Counted from the first letter of the stretch, positions 1 to 8,918 are shown. The stretch: 64,000 nt of DNA from Myroides sp. N17-2 (GCF_002286775.1 NZ_NSGJ01000017.1:1-64000), one strand, 5' to 3'. Translations and numbers: made by a program. The notes: generated by a model not told the origin, from the sequence alone.

Positions 1-5
1 CTTCT

Positions 6-108
6 TCGGATAACCTATTTACAGGTGTAAAGATCGGTTATCCGAGTTAAGAGGATGATTTAAAGCATATTATAGATATGAAAAGCTCCGATAAAAGTTT
101 TTATCGGA
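6..108. repeat. Two inverted repeats upstream of gltX
   Basis: Two perfect inverted repeats lie in the 233 bases before gltX. The first has 10-bp arms at 6-15 and 36-45 (core cggataacc/ggttatccg). The second has 10-bp arms at 87-96 and 99-108 (tccgataaaa/ttttatcgga). Both arms contain a related (c)cgataa core. They may be terminators of a gene left of the window or structured leader RNA; the sequence does not decide. No gene is visible in 1-233. Confidence 0.5.
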
Positions 109-207
109 CACTGATGTTTCACTATATAATATTCTTCTATATATACTATTTAAATTAAGAGAGTAAAATATTATCCTAAATAGCAGTAGATAACTGTTCT
201 TAGTATT

Positions 208-215
208 TATCTTTG
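208..215 (+). promoter_or_regulatory. Predicted -7 promoter element of gltX
   Basis: TATCTTTG matches the Bacteroidetes -7 consensus TAnnTTTG and lies 18 bases before the gltX start. No clear TTG -33 element is seen at the usual spacing, so this rests on the -7 box alone. Confidence 0.4.
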
Positions 216-233
216 TAAAAAATTTAAAACAAA

Positions 234-1748
234 ATGGCTAAGCAAGTTCGTGTGCGTTTTGCACCAAGTCCAACAGGACCTTTACACATTGGTGGCGTAA
301 GAACCGCATTATTCAATTATTTATTTGCTAAAAAGCACAATGGTGTATTCTATATCAGAATAGAGGATACAGACCAAAATCGCTTTGTACCAGGAGCAGA
401 AGCTTATATTTTAGAGGCTTTAGAATGGTTAGGAATTTCACCTGACGAAACTATTGGGAAGAATGAGAAGTTCGGACCATATAGACAGAGTGAACGCAAG
501 GAATTATACAAACAATATGCTGACCAACTTATAGAGAACGGTTGGGCATATTACGCTTTTGATACTGCTGAGGAATTAGATGAATTGAGAAAAGTAGCTG
601 AAGCAGAAGGAAAGACATTTATATACAATCATACTAATAGAGAGCAGTTAAGCACATCTATTAAACTGAGCAAAGAAGAGGTATCTACTAAGATAGCGAA
701 TGGTGATGCTTACGTTATCCGCTTTAAAACACCAGTTGGAGAGACATTGCACTTAAAGGATATTATCAGAGGTGATATCAAGTTCGAGACAAGTCTATTA
801 GACGATAAAGTGTTGTATAAAAGCGATGGTATGCCGACTTACCACTTAGCTAATATCGTGGATGACCATTTAATGGAGACTTCACACGTGATTAGAGGAG
901 AAGAATGGTTGCCATCTATGCCATTACACGAGCTATTATATAAAGCATTCGGATGGGAAGCGCCTGAGTTCGCTCACCTTCCACTAATTCTTAAACCAGT
1001 AGGTAATGGTAAATTATCTAAGCGAGATGGTGATAAACTAGGGTTCCCTGTATTCCCATTAGATTGGCAAGATCCTACATCAGGAGAGAAATCTTCAGGA
1101 TATAGAGAGAGAGGATTTTACCCTGAGACAGTGGTAAACTTCCTTGCTTTATTAGGTTGGAATGACGGTACAGATCAAGAGATTTTCTCTTTAGATGAGT
1201 TAGTAGAGAAGTTTGATTTAACACGTGTACACAAGGCTGGTGCTAAGTTTGACCCAGAGAAAAACAAGTGGTTTAATCAACACTACTTAAAGCTTCAGAG
1301 TGATGCTGACTTAGCTGTTGCATATCAAGCTATCCTTAAAGAAAAAGGTATTGATGCATCTGATGCTTATGTAGAGAAAGTGGTAGGACTTATTAAAGAG
1401 AGAGCTACATTCGTAGTTGATTTTTATGAGTTAAGTGACTTCTTCTTTGTAAAACCAACAGAGTATGATGCTAAGGCATTAAAGAATTGGAAAGAAGATA
1501 CTTCTGATATTATGAATCAAGTAGCAGCAGTGATTAAGGGTATTGAATCATTTGAAGCAAAGAATATCGAGACAATCGTTAAAGATTGGATTAATGAGCA
1601 AGGTATCGGAATGGGGAAAGTAATGCAACCCCTACGCCTAAGCTTAGTAGGAGCTGTTAAAGGTCCAGACTTGTTTGATATCATCGAAATGATAGGAAAA
1701 GAAGAAACAATTGAAAGATTAGCAATAGCTGTAGAAGCTAATAAATAG
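234..1748 (+). CDS. gltX: Glutamyl-tRNA synthetase
   Basis: Class I cytosolic aminoacyl-tRNA synthetase that charges tRNA-Glu with glutamate. The Rossmann-fold signature follows the start directly ([15 protein letters not shown] motif at residues 18-21), and a KLSKRDG version of the KMSKS loop lies near residue 260. At 504 aa it has normal full length, with the anticodon-binding region in the C-terminal third. The ATG follows an A-rich leader without a Shine-Dalgarno site, as usual in Bacteroidetes. It stands alone between a leader with hairpins and its own terminator. A separate glnS at 6585-8267 suggests that this GltX is discriminating, since Gln-tRNA can be made directly. Confidence 0.97.
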   Translation: MAKQVRVRFAPSPTGPLHIGGVRTALFNYLFAKKHNGVFYIRIEDTDQNRFVPGAEAYILEALEWLGISPDETIGKNEKFGPYRQSERKELYKQYADQLIENGWAYYAFDTAEELDELRKVAEAEGKTFIYNHTNREQLSTSIKLSKEEVSTKIANGDAYVIRFKTPVGETLHLKDIIRGDIKFETSLLDDKVLYKSDGMPTYHLANIVDDHLMETSHVIRGEEWLPSMPLHELLYKAFGWEAPEFAHLPLILKPVGNGKLSKRDGDKLGFPVFPLDWQDPTSGEKSSGYRERGFYPETVVNFLALLGWNDGTDQEIFSLDELVEKFDLTRVHKAGAKFDPEKNKWFNQHYLKLQSDADLAVAYQAILKEKGIDASDAYVEKVVGLIKERATFVVDFYELSDFFFVKPTEYDAKALKNWKEDTSDIMNQVAAVIKGIESFEAKNIETIVKDWINEQGIGMGKVMQPLRLSLVGAVKGPDLFDIIEMIGKEETIERLAIAVEANK

Positions 1749-1756
1749 TATAAGTA

Positions 1757-1787
1757 AGCCCTGGAATTATGTTCTGGGGCTTTTTTA
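1757..1787 (+). terminator. Rho-independent terminator of gltX
   Basis: A 9-bp stem (gccctggaa 1758-1766 with ttctggggc 1772-1780, two wobble pairs) with a 5-nt loop is followed by six T. It starts 9 bases after the gltX stop codon. Confidence 0.85.
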
Positions 1788-1867
1788 TTGTTATGCCTTA
1801 TTTTTTGATATTGATGATAGATTTGAATTAATTGCTTAATTTTAAAGAACAATTTACAACTATCAAT

Positions 1868-2383
1868 ATGAGAAAGTATTTATACATAGGATTAATCGCT
1901 TTAGGAATGGTATTCACATCGTGTTCTAAAGATGATGATAGTGCTGGAGCAAAGGCTGAGAAAGAATGGATCAAGTTCGTCCAGAAACACCTTATAGGCG
2001 AATGGACCCCTTATCAGATAGAGGTTAAACCACTGATAGGTGCTGCTGTTTTTAGTACTCCCTATCCTCATAAAGCTAACTGTGATAAAGATAAGCTCAT
2101 CTTAAAGAACGATTTCACTGGTAAGTTTAATAAGGCAGTTGAGAATTGTGTTTTATCAAGTACTAATTTTAAGTGGAATCACAAGTTAGGAGAACTTAGT
2201 TTCACTCTTCAAGATGGTACCGAAATCCAAACAATTCTACTTAAAAAGTCTGATAAAGTGCTTGTACTAGCATTACCTGCTAAGGCAGTAAAACCATACC
2301 TTATACCCTTATTCCCTGAGATCGAACATCTAGAGGATAGTCAGTTAAGTCTATTGTTCGCTAATATTATTCTAGTAAAATAA
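1868..2383 (+). CDS. Putative lipoprotein of unknown function
   Basis: A 171-aa protein with a lipoprotein signal: MRKYLYIGLIALGMV followed by FTSCSKDDDS. The lipobox Cys at about residue 19 is followed by an Asp-rich stretch, common in surface or periplasmic lipoproteins of Flavobacteria. An upstream in-frame ATG at 1832 would add 12 residues before the signal peptide, so 1868 is preferred. Two Cys in the mature part (near NCDK and NCVL) could form a disulfide. The general shape (about 150 aa after the Cys, alternating beta-like stretches) recalls lipocalin-like lipoproteins of this phylum, but I do not recognise the family. TAGATTTG at 1818-1825 could be its -7 element. Confidence 0.75.
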   Translation: MRKYLYIGLIALGMVFTSCSKDDDSAGAKAEKEWIKFVQKHLIGEWTPYQIEVKPLIGAAVFSTPYPHKANCDKDKLILKNDFTGKFNKAVENCVLSSTNFKWNHKLGELSFTLQDGTEIQTILLKKSDKVLVLALPAKAVKPYLIPLFPEIEHLEDSQLSLLFANIILVK

Positions 2384-2397
2384 GAAGTCAACAGCTT

Positions 2398-2476
2398 AAG
2401 CCCATATTACATATTAGCCAAATACTACAAAGCAAATCTACTTCATAGTATATGTCTATCGCTTAATTTAGGTTAA
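2398..2476. repeat. Shortened copy of a MITE-like element
   Basis: About 79 bp that match both ends of the 156-bp element at 14530-14685 in inverted orientation. A 34-base block at 2413-2446 differs by one base from the other copy, and 2449-2476 matches its other end with about three differences. The central about 75 bp are missing. The terminal inverted repeats here are degenerate (aagcccatattac against gcttaatttaggtt). It sits between two convergent genes. Confidence 0.8.
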
Positions 2477-2545
2477 ACACATTATATAGACTACACTTGT
2501 TTAGTTGTGAATTGACCAATATTTATGTAGTAAGCGTTATCTATT

Positions 2546-3682
2546 TCACTCTTTTTGTTCTTCACTGATATTAGAAAATTCTAAAATAGAGCGCACTCCA
2601 TCGAATACTCCCTCATTAGGTTGTTCAGTTTGTACGGCGGATTTTGGCTCTTGTGATTGGTTGATAATTTGCTTATTTACTTTTCGGATATAACCAGGTG
2701 GAGTCCATTTTTTCAATTTCTTTTCTTTATCAAAAGCATCTATTGAAGATAGAGCAATTTCTTTTTCTTCAGAATATTTCTCTGAATCTATAGTTAGATT
2801 TAGCTCCGCAGTATGTACTTGATCTACTACTTGATTTTCTTTGAACGGTTGTATAAAGGGAGATGTAGCTTCTACTTCAGTACTTGTATCAACTTCTTTT
2901 AGAAAGTTTTTAAGAGAGATATCTCTAGCTTGTTCTATAGGTACAACTTCAGAAAATGTCTGCTGTCCGTTCTCAGTTCCCTGCTCCCCATTTCCTGCTT
3001 CCTTTTCTCTAATTTTTGTTTCCTTCTCTACACTTTCTAACTCTATTATTCCGTGAAAGCAACTTGTACTGTTGACACTACCGTCAGCAGCTTTCCACAT
3101 ACTCCAAAAGTAAACAGTACCGTTATCCCAGTCCATAGGTATACTAAAATGAGCGTACTTATCTACGCGATTTCCTACATCAGGTATTGCTGTGAACTGA
3201 TCTAAGGTTTCGTTATACAGCATCATCGTCAGTTTATCTGTATTTAGTGTAAGGGCATTAATCAACCCATTTTCCCATTGCACTTTAAACTTGCTTGTCT
3301 TTAGGCGATTAATCTTCTTGATTACTGCAGGAGCAAGGTTGCCGATAGATAATAAAGCTTCTTCTACTTTGATATGTTGTTCTCCGTTGACTAACCCGAT
3401 ACCTTGTGTCATTAGCCTTGAAATCATCTGTTCTTTACCTGTGATCCATTTTTCGCCATTATACACTGCAGGACAATTCGCATTGACAAAATCCTTAAAC
3501 TTACTAGCAAAGGTAGAGACTAGGCTCATCTTATCCCATTGGAGCAATTGCTTCATTGATGGTTTTTTTCTTGACTTGCGAGGTTTAGCGCGGATGTAAT
3601 TTACTCCTCTCCATGTTGCTCCAACTACTGTTCCTACTTTACCATTTACTGGACCTAGTATACCCTGTTTGATTTCTGCCAT
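2546..3682 (-). CDS. DUF6266 family protein with long variable tail
   Basis: A 378-aa protein. The first 225 residues fit DUF6266, a Bacteroidetes family of unknown function often present in several copies: MAEIKQGILG, then NGKVGTVVGATWRGVNYIR, then KPSMKQLLQW. The last about 150 residues are a Glu/Lys/Thr-rich, probably disordered tail that is not part of the usual domain, ending near GVFDGVRSILEFSN. There is no signal peptide. A second protein with the same N-terminal plan lies at 21265-22002, and short direct repeats lie upstream of both. It appears monocistronic, with 786 gene-free bases upstream. The function is unknown. Confidence 0.75.
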   Translation of the reverse strand: MAEIKQGILGPVNGKVGTVVGATWRGVNYIRAKPRKSRKKPSMKQLLQWDKMSLVSTFASKFKDFVNANCPAVYNGEKWITGKEQMISRLMTQGIGLVNGEQHIKVEEALLSIGNLAPAVIKKINRLKTSKFKVQWENGLINALTLNTDKLTMMLYNETLDQFTAIPDVGNRVDKYAHFSIPMDWDNGTVYFWSMWKAADGSVNSTSCFHGIIELESVEKETKIREKEAGNGEQGTENGQQTFSEVVPIEQARDISLKNFLKEVDTSTEVEATSPFIQPFKENQVVDQVHTAELNLTIDSEKYSEEKEIALSSIDAFDKEKKLKKWTPPGYIRKVNKQIINQSQEPKSAVQTEQPNEGVFDGVRSILEFSNISEEQKE

Positions 3683-4468
3683 AACTTATGTTTTTTTGTG
3701 TTTTCGTGATTTTGGTTTTTTTGTGAGGTTGAATAGCAATTTGCCATGTCATTCCCGTTTTGTAATATAAAAAAATCAGCATATCGTGTACATAAATAGT
3801 GAGAAATATTTATAGGCTGTTCAGCCCTTAGCTCCTCTACCTTGATGGCTGAATTCGAATTAATTAAGTGCTAAAAACACTGAAAATTATTTCGGTTTTA
3901 GTCAGATTTCGGCGTATAATATTGTAATTAAGAGTTAGATTAAATTTTGGATAGGAGTAGAATAGCGGAAGAATAAAAGCAGTATAATTGGGCAAAATCT
4001 TCTCAGCCCAACTATTGTCCTATCATTCTCCAAGTATTGTCCTAGGGTTTTACAACATAGCCCTAATTTGTTGGGATTGAGGAGGGTATTAGAGATTGGG
4101 TGTTGTAGATTTATTATCGTTAAGGTATTATATATTAATTGTTTATGCTTATTTGTGTTTTAAAAAAATAGATTAAAAAGTAATATTGACAGTTGTCAAG
4201 AGGCTTGTGTGAGGGTAGGAGAAAAAAAATGTAGTATTTGGGTGTATTCAATTCTACTTTTAAGTGGTTTCATAAGTATGAAACCTAAAATTCTACTTGT
4301 TTAATTTTGCTGAATAACTATTATTTGAGATTGAGTATGAGAAGTATTTTAACTATTTATAGGAGATATTTTAATTGTATTGCTTTTATTTCGAATAAAA
4401 TGGTTTTTAATTTTTAAATAAGCCTTAAAAGACTTATTTTTAACAGGATAATTAATAAAAATTGCACT
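3683..4468. other. 786-bp gene-free region upstream of a DUF6266 gene
   Basis: I find no convincing gene on either strand. A 10-bp direct repeat tattgtccta occurs at 4013-4022 and 4035-4044, flanked by cccaac (4007-4012) and gttggg (4070-4075). A near-perfect hairpin (aataagcc/gacttatt, one mismatch) lies about 4418-4440, just before the SPFH gene. The region serves as the 5' region of two divergent genes. Short direct repeats upstream are shared in style, not in sequence, with the DUF6266-like gene at 21265. Confidence 0.5.
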
Positions 4469-5455
4469 ATGACACCAATGTACTTTATAGTCGGAGCGAT
4501 AATAGTTCTATTGCTTTTAGGTTTTTTTACAGTAAAACAGCAGTCAGCTGTTATTATTGAGCGATTCGGTAGGTTTAATAGTATTAGACATTCTGGATTA
4601 CAGATTAAGATCCCTTTCGTGGATAGAAAGGCAGGAGTAGTAAATTTACGTATTCAACAGTTAGATGTTTTAATCGAGACAAAGACTAAAGATAACGTAT
4701 TCGTAAAATTGAAAGTTTCTATTCAGTTTAAGGTTATTCAAGATCGCGTTGAAGATGCGTTCTATAAATTAGAGTACCCACATGATCAGATTACATCTTA
4801 TGTATTCGACGTTGTGCGTGCAGAAGTACCTAAGTTGATATTAGATGATGTATTCGAGAGAAAAGATAACATAGCAGTAGCTGTTAAGCGTGAGTTAAAC
4901 GAGGCGATGACGACTTATGGATACGATATTATTAATACACTTATTACAGATATTGATCCGGATATTCAAGTTAAGAACGCGATGAACCGTATTAATGCTG
5001 CGGATAGAGAGAAAGTAGCGGCTGAATATGAAGCTGAAGCAAGTAGAATTCGTATTGTAGCGAAGGCAAAAGCGGAAGCTGAGTCTAAACGTCTACAAGG
5101 ACAAGGTATTGCTGATCAACGTAGAGAGATAGCTCAAGGATTAGTAGAGAGTGTAGATGTATTAAATAAAGTGGGAATTAACTCTCAGGAGGCTTCTGCT
5201 CTAATAGTTGTTACACAACACTATGATACTTTACAATCAGTAGGTGCGGATAGTAGATCTAACTTGATATTACTACCTAATGCTCCGTCTGCTGCTAGCG
5301 ATATGTTGACAAATATGATAGCATCATTTGCTGCAAGTAGTAAGATGAAAGAAATGAGCACTGATAATGGTAATTCTAATCGTTATGAAGGATCTTCTAA
5401 CAGAAATGATAATAGTCATCACAGTGGATATGATCAAGCCTTAGAAGATGAATAA
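4469..5455 (+). CDS. SPFH/Band 7 membrane protein (stomatin/HIR-like)
   Basis: A 328-aa protein of the SPFH (stomatin, prohibitin, flotillin, HflK/C) superfamily. One N-terminal membrane segment (about residues 3-20) is followed by VKQQSAVIIERFGRF and the SPFH core to about residue 180. An Ala/Glu/Lys-rich coiled coil (EAEASRIRIVAKAKAEAESK) follows at about 190-215, then a Ser/Asn-rich tail. Such proteins oligomerise into membrane microdomain scaffolds and often influence membrane proteases; the role here is inferred from family only. No NfeD or FtsH partner is adjacent. It is followed by a strong terminator and is probably monocistronic. Confidence 0.88.
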   Translation: MTPMYFIVGAIIVLLLLGFFTVKQQSAVIIERFGRFNSIRHSGLQIKIPFVDRKAGVVNLRIQQLDVLIETKTKDNVFVKLKVSIQFKVIQDRVEDAFYKLEYPHDQITSYVFDVVRAEVPKLILDDVFERKDNIAVAVKRELNEAMTTYGYDIINTLITDIDPDIQVKNAMNRINAADREKVAAEYEAEASRIRIVAKAKAEAESKRLQGQGIADQRREIAQGLVESVDVLNKVGINSQEASALIVVTQHYDTLQSVGADSRSNLILLPNAPSAASDMLTNMIASFAASSKMKEMSTDNGNSNRYEGSSNRNDNSHHSGYDQALEDE

Positions 5456-5462
5456 ATAGTAT

Positions 5463-5495
5463 AAAAAAAGCTCCTGAATCTCAGGAGCTTTTTTT
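5463..5495. terminator. Bidirectional terminator
   Basis: A perfect 9-bp stem (agctcctga 5469-5477, tcaggagct 5481-5489) with a 3-nt loop has a run of A on its left and T on its right. It can therefore end both the SPFH gene (+) and the three-gene operon coming from the right (-). Confidence 0.9.
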
Positions 5496-5499
5496 ATGA

Positions 5500-5757
5500 C
5501 TATTCACTTTTTCTTTTTGTCATTTTTTTGAAAAAATACTTTAATGCGGCTGATATAATAAACGCTTGTGCATTATTCGAACCTTTTACAAAAGAAGTTA
5601 CAGATCCGAATGTATTTCTAACAATATTATCTGGAGCTAACTCTGTCTTAATATTGTCTACAGCTCTAGAGATCTTATGACAGTGTATATCTCGTTGAAT
5701 CTTTAGAATCTGTAAGTCATTATTGATTTCTTCAAATGAAGAATAAGATTTTCTCAT
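5500..5757 (-). CDS. Small protein, last gene of the YtxH operon (DUF6327-like)
   Basis: An 85-aa protein beginning MRKSYSSFEEINNDLQILKIQRDI. The N-terminal half is helical and charged, the C-terminal half contains a weakly hydrophobic stretch (NAQAFIISAALKYFF), and it ends in a basic tail KKMTKRKSE. It resembles the small proteins of Flavobacteria that follow YtxH and holin-like genes (DUF6327 in my memory; label uncertain). It starts 10 bases after the stop of the holin-like gene, so it is co-transcribed. It may help the two membrane partners in an envelope-stress role, which is inferred from context only. Confidence 0.65.
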   Translation of the reverse strand: MRKSYSSFEEINNDLQILKIQRDIHCHKISRAVDNIKTELAPDNIVRNTFGSVTSFVKGSNNAQAFIISAALKYFFKKMTKRKSE

Positions 5758-5767
5758 CAGACTGTAT

Positions 5768-6118
5768 TTAATCGTTAAAAATGATTTCAGATAGCTTTTT
5801 AATAAAGGGTCTCTCTACTAAAGGCTTTCTAAATAAGTAAGCGATGAAAGTAATCACTAGATAGAATGTTCCCATTATAAGGAATCCTAAAGCGTTACTT
5901 CCAAAATACTCAGCTAATGCATAAGCAGCACATAAGGAAAACAAAAGAAGTGCCATCATCATGAAGAGCGCTAGAAGTAGTAAAGTCATAAATTGACTCC
6001 CTGCCTTAGCGGTTACTTTAAACCCCCATAATCGGTAATAATCTAAACTGGTATTGACTAACTCCTCAGAGTTTTGACGAATATCATCAAGATTGTCTTT
6101 TATATCCTCAAATGCCAT
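5768..6118 (-). CDS. Phage holin family (Phage_holin_3_6) membrane protein
   Basis: A 116-aa protein with a charged helical N-terminus (MAFEDIKDNLDDIRQNSEEL), two hydrophobic segments (about residues 44-68 and 76-95), and a basic C-terminus. This is the layout of PF07332, called holin-like or Actinobacteria-type holin-X. Despite the name, these are ordinary chromosomal membrane proteins usually beside YtxH genes and linked to stress response; no prophage genes are near. It lies 12 bases after the YtxH gene and 10 before the small gene, all on the minus strand. Confidence 0.8.
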   Translation of the reverse strand: MAFEDIKDNLDDIRQNSEELVNTSLDYYRLWGFKVTAKAGSQFMTLLLLALFMMMALLLFSLCAAYALAEYFGSNALGFLIMGTFYLVITFIAYLFRKPLVERPFIKKLSEIIFND

Positions 6119-6130
6119 ATTCTCTACTTA

Positions 6131-6472
6131 TTATTTTTTAACACTATCAGCAATAGAATCAGCCTTAGCTTTTAGTTCAGCTAGTTTCTTCTCTAAATTA
6201 GCAATAACATCGTCCTTTTTATCTTCACTGTTCGCTAAGAACTCATTGAATCCAGTTTCGAAGTCATGTTTCTTTTTAGAGACAGTATTGCGTACTTGTT
6301 TTTTTAGTTCATCAATCTTATCACTTAAATCATCTTTAGAATCATTAAATGTTTTTTTGATTTTCTTACGTGTTTTTTTTCCTTCATCAGGTGCAAATAA
6401 GATACCTAAACCTGCTCCTACTACTACTCCAGCTAACACTGCGATAGCTGTATTTCCTAAACGATTTGACAT
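6131..6472 (-). CDS. YtxH domain protein
   Basis: A 113-aa protein, first gene of a three-gene operon. An N-terminal Gly/Ala-rich membrane segment (residues about 8-26) is followed by the hallmark LFAPDEGKKTRKKI and a long Lys/Glu/Asp-rich amphipathic helix likely to form a coiled coil (residues 40-113). The YtxH family includes Bacillus general-stress proteins; the molecular role is unknown. The pairing with a holin-like membrane protein is recurrent in Bacteroidetes and suggests a shared membrane-associated stress function (inference). Confidence 0.85.
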   Translation of the reverse strand: MSNRLGNTAIAVLAGVVVGAGLGILFAPDEGKKTRKKIKKTFNDSKDDLSDKIDELKKQVRNTVSKKKHDFETGFNEFLANSEDKKDDVIANLEKKLAELKAKADSIADSVKK

Positions 6473-6508
6473 AGCTTTAAATTTTAAAATGATTAATACC
6501 TTAAATTT

Positions 6509-6556
6509 AAAAAAAAAACGGCATTTAACCGTTAATACTAAGTTAAAATGCCGTTT
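6509..6556 (-). terminator. Terminator of glnS
   Basis: Arms at 6516-6529 and 6542-6556 (aaacggcatttaac with gttaaaatgccgttt, one bulge) form a long stem. On the minus strand a run of eight or more T follows it. It lies 28 bases beyond the glnS stop and separates glnS from the YtxH operon. Confidence 0.88.
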
Positions 6557-6584
6557 ATTAATTATGATATAGATAAAAAATATA

Positions 6585-8267
6585 CTATTTCTGCTCTAGT
6601 TTTGCCCATGTATCTCTTAATCCTACAGTTTTATTAAAAACGATAGCATCAGTTTTACTTTCTTTATCTACACAGAAATAACCTAGTCTTTGGAACTGGA
6701 ATTTGTCACCATCTACAGCAGTGCTTAAGCTTGGCTCTAAATATCCTTTGACTACTTCTAGTGAATTAGGATTAACGAATTCTACAAAGTCAACTTCTTT
6801 GTTTCCATCAGGATTTTCGTCTATGAATAGACGATCATAGATACGCACTTCAGCCTCTACAGCATGTGGTATAGATACCCAGTGGATAGTTCCTTTTACT
6901 TTTCGTTTACTCGCTTCACTTCCACTTCCACTTCTACTGTCTGCATCATAAGTAGCGTGTATCTCAGTGATGTTTCCATTCTCGTCTTTCACTACGCTTT
7001 CACCTTTGATGATATAAGCATTTTTAAGACGTACTTCTTTACCTAGTGTTAATCTAAAGAATTTGTTGTTTGCTTCTTCTTTAAAATCTTCTTGCTCGAT
7101 ATAAAGCTCTTTAGAGAACGGAACTTTACGGTAAGTCATTACTTCCTCTTCCGGGTTATTCTCTGCGTCTAACCACTCTTCTTGACCTTCCGGATAGTTA
7201 GTAATCACTAACTTCACAGGATCTAAAACAGCCATAACACGAGGAGCGATCTTATTTAAGTCTTCTCTAATACAAAATTCTAAAAGAGATACATCGATAA
7301 GGTTATCTCTCTTAGCGATACCAATTGTATTAGCATAGTTCACAATAGATGCTGCAGTATATCCTCTTCTTCTCAATCCTGAGATAGTAGACATACGTGG
7401 ATCATCCCATCCAGTCACATAACCTTCGCTTACTAGACGAGCTAGTTTACGCTTACTTACTACTGTATGAGAAAGATTTCTTCTAGCAAACTCACGTTGT
7501 TTAGGGCGTATATTATTCTCATCAACTATCTGATCTAAGAACCAATCGTATAACTCTCTGTGAGGAAGGAACTCTAAAGTACAGAATGAGTGTGAGATAC
7601 TCTCTAAGTAGTCACTCTCTCCGTGAGCCCAGTCATACATTGGGTAAATACACCAATCGTTATTCGTTCTATGGTGAGCCTTTTTCATGATTCTATACAT
7701 GATAGGGTCACGCATAAGCATATTAGTATGTGCCATATTTATCTTAGCACGTAAGATATGCGTACCTTCTTCGAATTCACCGTTTTTCATTCTTTCGAAT
7801 AAATCTAGGTTCTCTTCTACAGAGCGATTTCTATATGGACTATCTACACCTACAGTAGTTGGAGTACCTTTTTGTTGCGCCATAACTTCAGAAGTTTGGC
7901 TGTCTACGTATGCTTTGCCGTCCTTAATCATTAGGACAGCCCAGTCATATAGCTGTTGGAAATAGTCAGAAGCATAAACCTCATTTGCCCATTTGTACCC
8001 AAGCCATTCTACGTCATGTTTGATTGCGTCAACAAACTCCTGTTCCTCTTTAGATGGGTTGGTATCATCAAAACGCAAGTTAACAGGCGCATTATATTTA
8101 ATACCTAATCCAAAGTTTAAACAAATAGAACTCGCGTGACCTAAATGTAAATAACCATTAGGTTCAGGCGGAAAACGGAAATGAAGTTTTTCTGTTGGCA
8201 AACCATTCTTGATATCCTCTTCGATGATTTGCTCAATAAAGTTTAATGATTTCTCTTTTGTTGACAT
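6585..8267 (-). CDS. glnS: Glutaminyl-tRNA synthetase
   Basis: Class I synthetase that charges tRNA-Gln directly. The HIGH motif is HLGH at residues 41-44 within FRFPPEPNGYLHLGHASS, the KMSKS loop is VVSKRKL near residue 270, and the C-terminal half shows the two anticodon-binding beta barrels expected of GlnRS (for example the PHAVEAEVRIYDRLF stretch). Length of 560 aa is standard. It appears monocistronic, with its own terminator downstream. A TACCTTTG -7 element lies 21 bases before the start on the minus strand. Confidence 0.97.
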   Translation of the reverse strand: MSTKEKSLNFIEQIIEEDIKNGLPTEKLHFRFPPEPNGYLHLGHASSICLNFGLGIKYNAPVNLRFDDTNPSKEEQEFVDAIKHDVEWLGYKWANEVYASDYFQQLYDWAVLMIKDGKAYVDSQTSEVMAQQKGTPTTVGVDSPYRNRSVEENLDLFERMKNGEFEEGTHILRAKINMAHTNMLMRDPIMYRIMKKAHHRTNNDWCIYPMYDWAHGESDYLESISHSFCTLEFLPHRELYDWFLDQIVDENNIRPKQREFARRNLSHTVVSKRKLARLVSEGYVTGWDDPRMSTISGLRRRGYTAASIVNYANTIGIAKRDNLIDVSLLEFCIREDLNKIAPRVMAVLDPVKLVITNYPEGQEEWLDAENNPEEEVMTYRKVPFSKELYIEQEDFKEEANNKFFRLTLGKEVRLKNAYIIKGESVVKDENGNITEIHATYDADSRSGSGSEASKRKVKGTIHWVSIPHAVEAEVRIYDRLFIDENPDGNKEVDFVEFVNPNSLEVVKGYLEPSLSTAVDGDKFQFQRLGYFCVDKESKTDAIVFNKTVGLRDTWAKLEQK

Positions 8268-8287
8268 GGAAATAATTATTATAACTA

Positions 8288-8295
8288 CAAAGGTA
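8288..8295 (-). promoter_or_regulatory. Predicted -7 element of glnS
   Basis: Minus-strand TACCTTTG matches TAnnTTTG, 21 bases upstream of the glnS ATG. The -33 TTG is present but at a short spacing (13 bases), so confidence is limited. Confidence 0.4.
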
Positions 8296-8396
8296 TCAAA
8301 AAACTAATCAATTGCTGATAGTCTTTCAGCATATTATACATATAAAGCCGTCAAATTATTTGTACTTTTAGCCTTTATTATACAAATACGACTGTT

Positions 8397-8753
8397 ATGG
8401 GAATAATTAAATTAAATAATATCAGAACTTTTTCTTTTCATGGATGTATGGATGAAGAGGCAAAAATAGGTTCTGACTACCGCGTAGACTTAATTGCAAA
8501 AGGAGATTTTACGATTGCAGCAGCTACTGATGACCTTCACTACTCTATAGACTATGTTACTTTAAACACTATCGTAAAAGAGGAAATGGCTATCAGATCT
8601 AAATTATTAGAGCACGTAGCACAACGAATTATTGATAGAATACTACTTGAAATAACAATGGTAGAGGATATAACTGTTCTAGTTTCTAAAATCAATCCTC
8701 CTGTGGGTGGTGACGTAGAATATGTAACTGTTGAAATGCAAGGAGTTAGATAA
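8397..8753 (+). CDS. folB: Dihydroneopterin aldolase
   Basis: A 118-aa FolB-type T-fold enzyme that converts 7,8-dihydroneopterin to 6-hydroxymethyl-7,8-dihydropterin and glycolaldehyde in folate synthesis. Visible signatures are IRTFSFHGCMDEEAKIG near the start, the D-Y-V/T stretch SIDYVTLN, LLEHVAQRIIDRIL, and NPPVGGDVEYVTVEM in the C-terminal strand. It is divergent from glnS and followed after 88 bases by tRNA-Cys. No other folate genes are adjacent. Confidence 0.93.
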   Translation: MGIIKLNNIRTFSFHGCMDEEAKIGSDYRVDLIAKGDFTIAAATDDLHYSIDYVTLNTIVKEEMAIRSKLLEHVAQRIIDRILLEITMVEDITVLVSKINPPVGGDVEYVTVEMQGVR

Positions 8754-8792
8754 AAAGTGTTCAGATTGTTGTAAAAAAGTACATCGAATGGT

Positions 8793-8822
8793 TTTGAAAT
8801 ATCAAAATTAGTTGTAAGTTTG
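8793..8822 (+). promoter_or_regulatory. Promoter of tRNA-Cys
   Basis: TTTG (8793-8796), an 18-base spacer, then TAAGTTTG (8815-8822) closely match the Bacteroidetes sigma-A promoter TTTG/TAnnTTTG. This is the best promoter match I see in the window; it would start transcription roughly 14 bases before the mature tRNA. Confidence 0.7.
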
Positions 8823-8841
8823 CAATCCAATTCAAGGACAA

Positions 8842-8912
8842 GGCTTTGTGTCCGAGTGGCTAGGAAGCGGTCTGCAAAACCGTCTACAGCGGTTCGAATC
8901 CGCTCGAAGCCT
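8842..8912 (+). tRNA. tRNA-Cys (GCA)
   Basis: A 71-nt cloverleaf. The acceptor stem is ggctttg/cgaagcc with one G-U pair, discriminator T73 as expected for Cys, anticodon arm with loop ctgcaaa (anticodon GCA), and T arm agcgg-ttcgaat-ccgct. CCA is not encoded. A strong promoter precedes it and a terminator follows it. Confidence 0.96.
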
Positions 8913-8918
8913 CAAACT

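Noticed and set aside
4200..4300. Third copy of the MITE-like element (tgtagtatttgg)
   Set aside because: Only 12 bases match, with no terminal repeats nearby; likely chance in AT-rich DNA.
5768..6118. Prophage lysis module, from the holin family name
   Set aside because: No endolysin, spanin or structural phage gene is near; the YtxH pairing is a normal chromosomal stress operon.
6093..6572. A 159-codon open frame on the plus strand opposite the YtxH gene
   Set aside because: It is antisense to a well-supported YtxH gene, is rich in Ser/Phe/Leu as expected of a shadow frame, and has no family resemblance.
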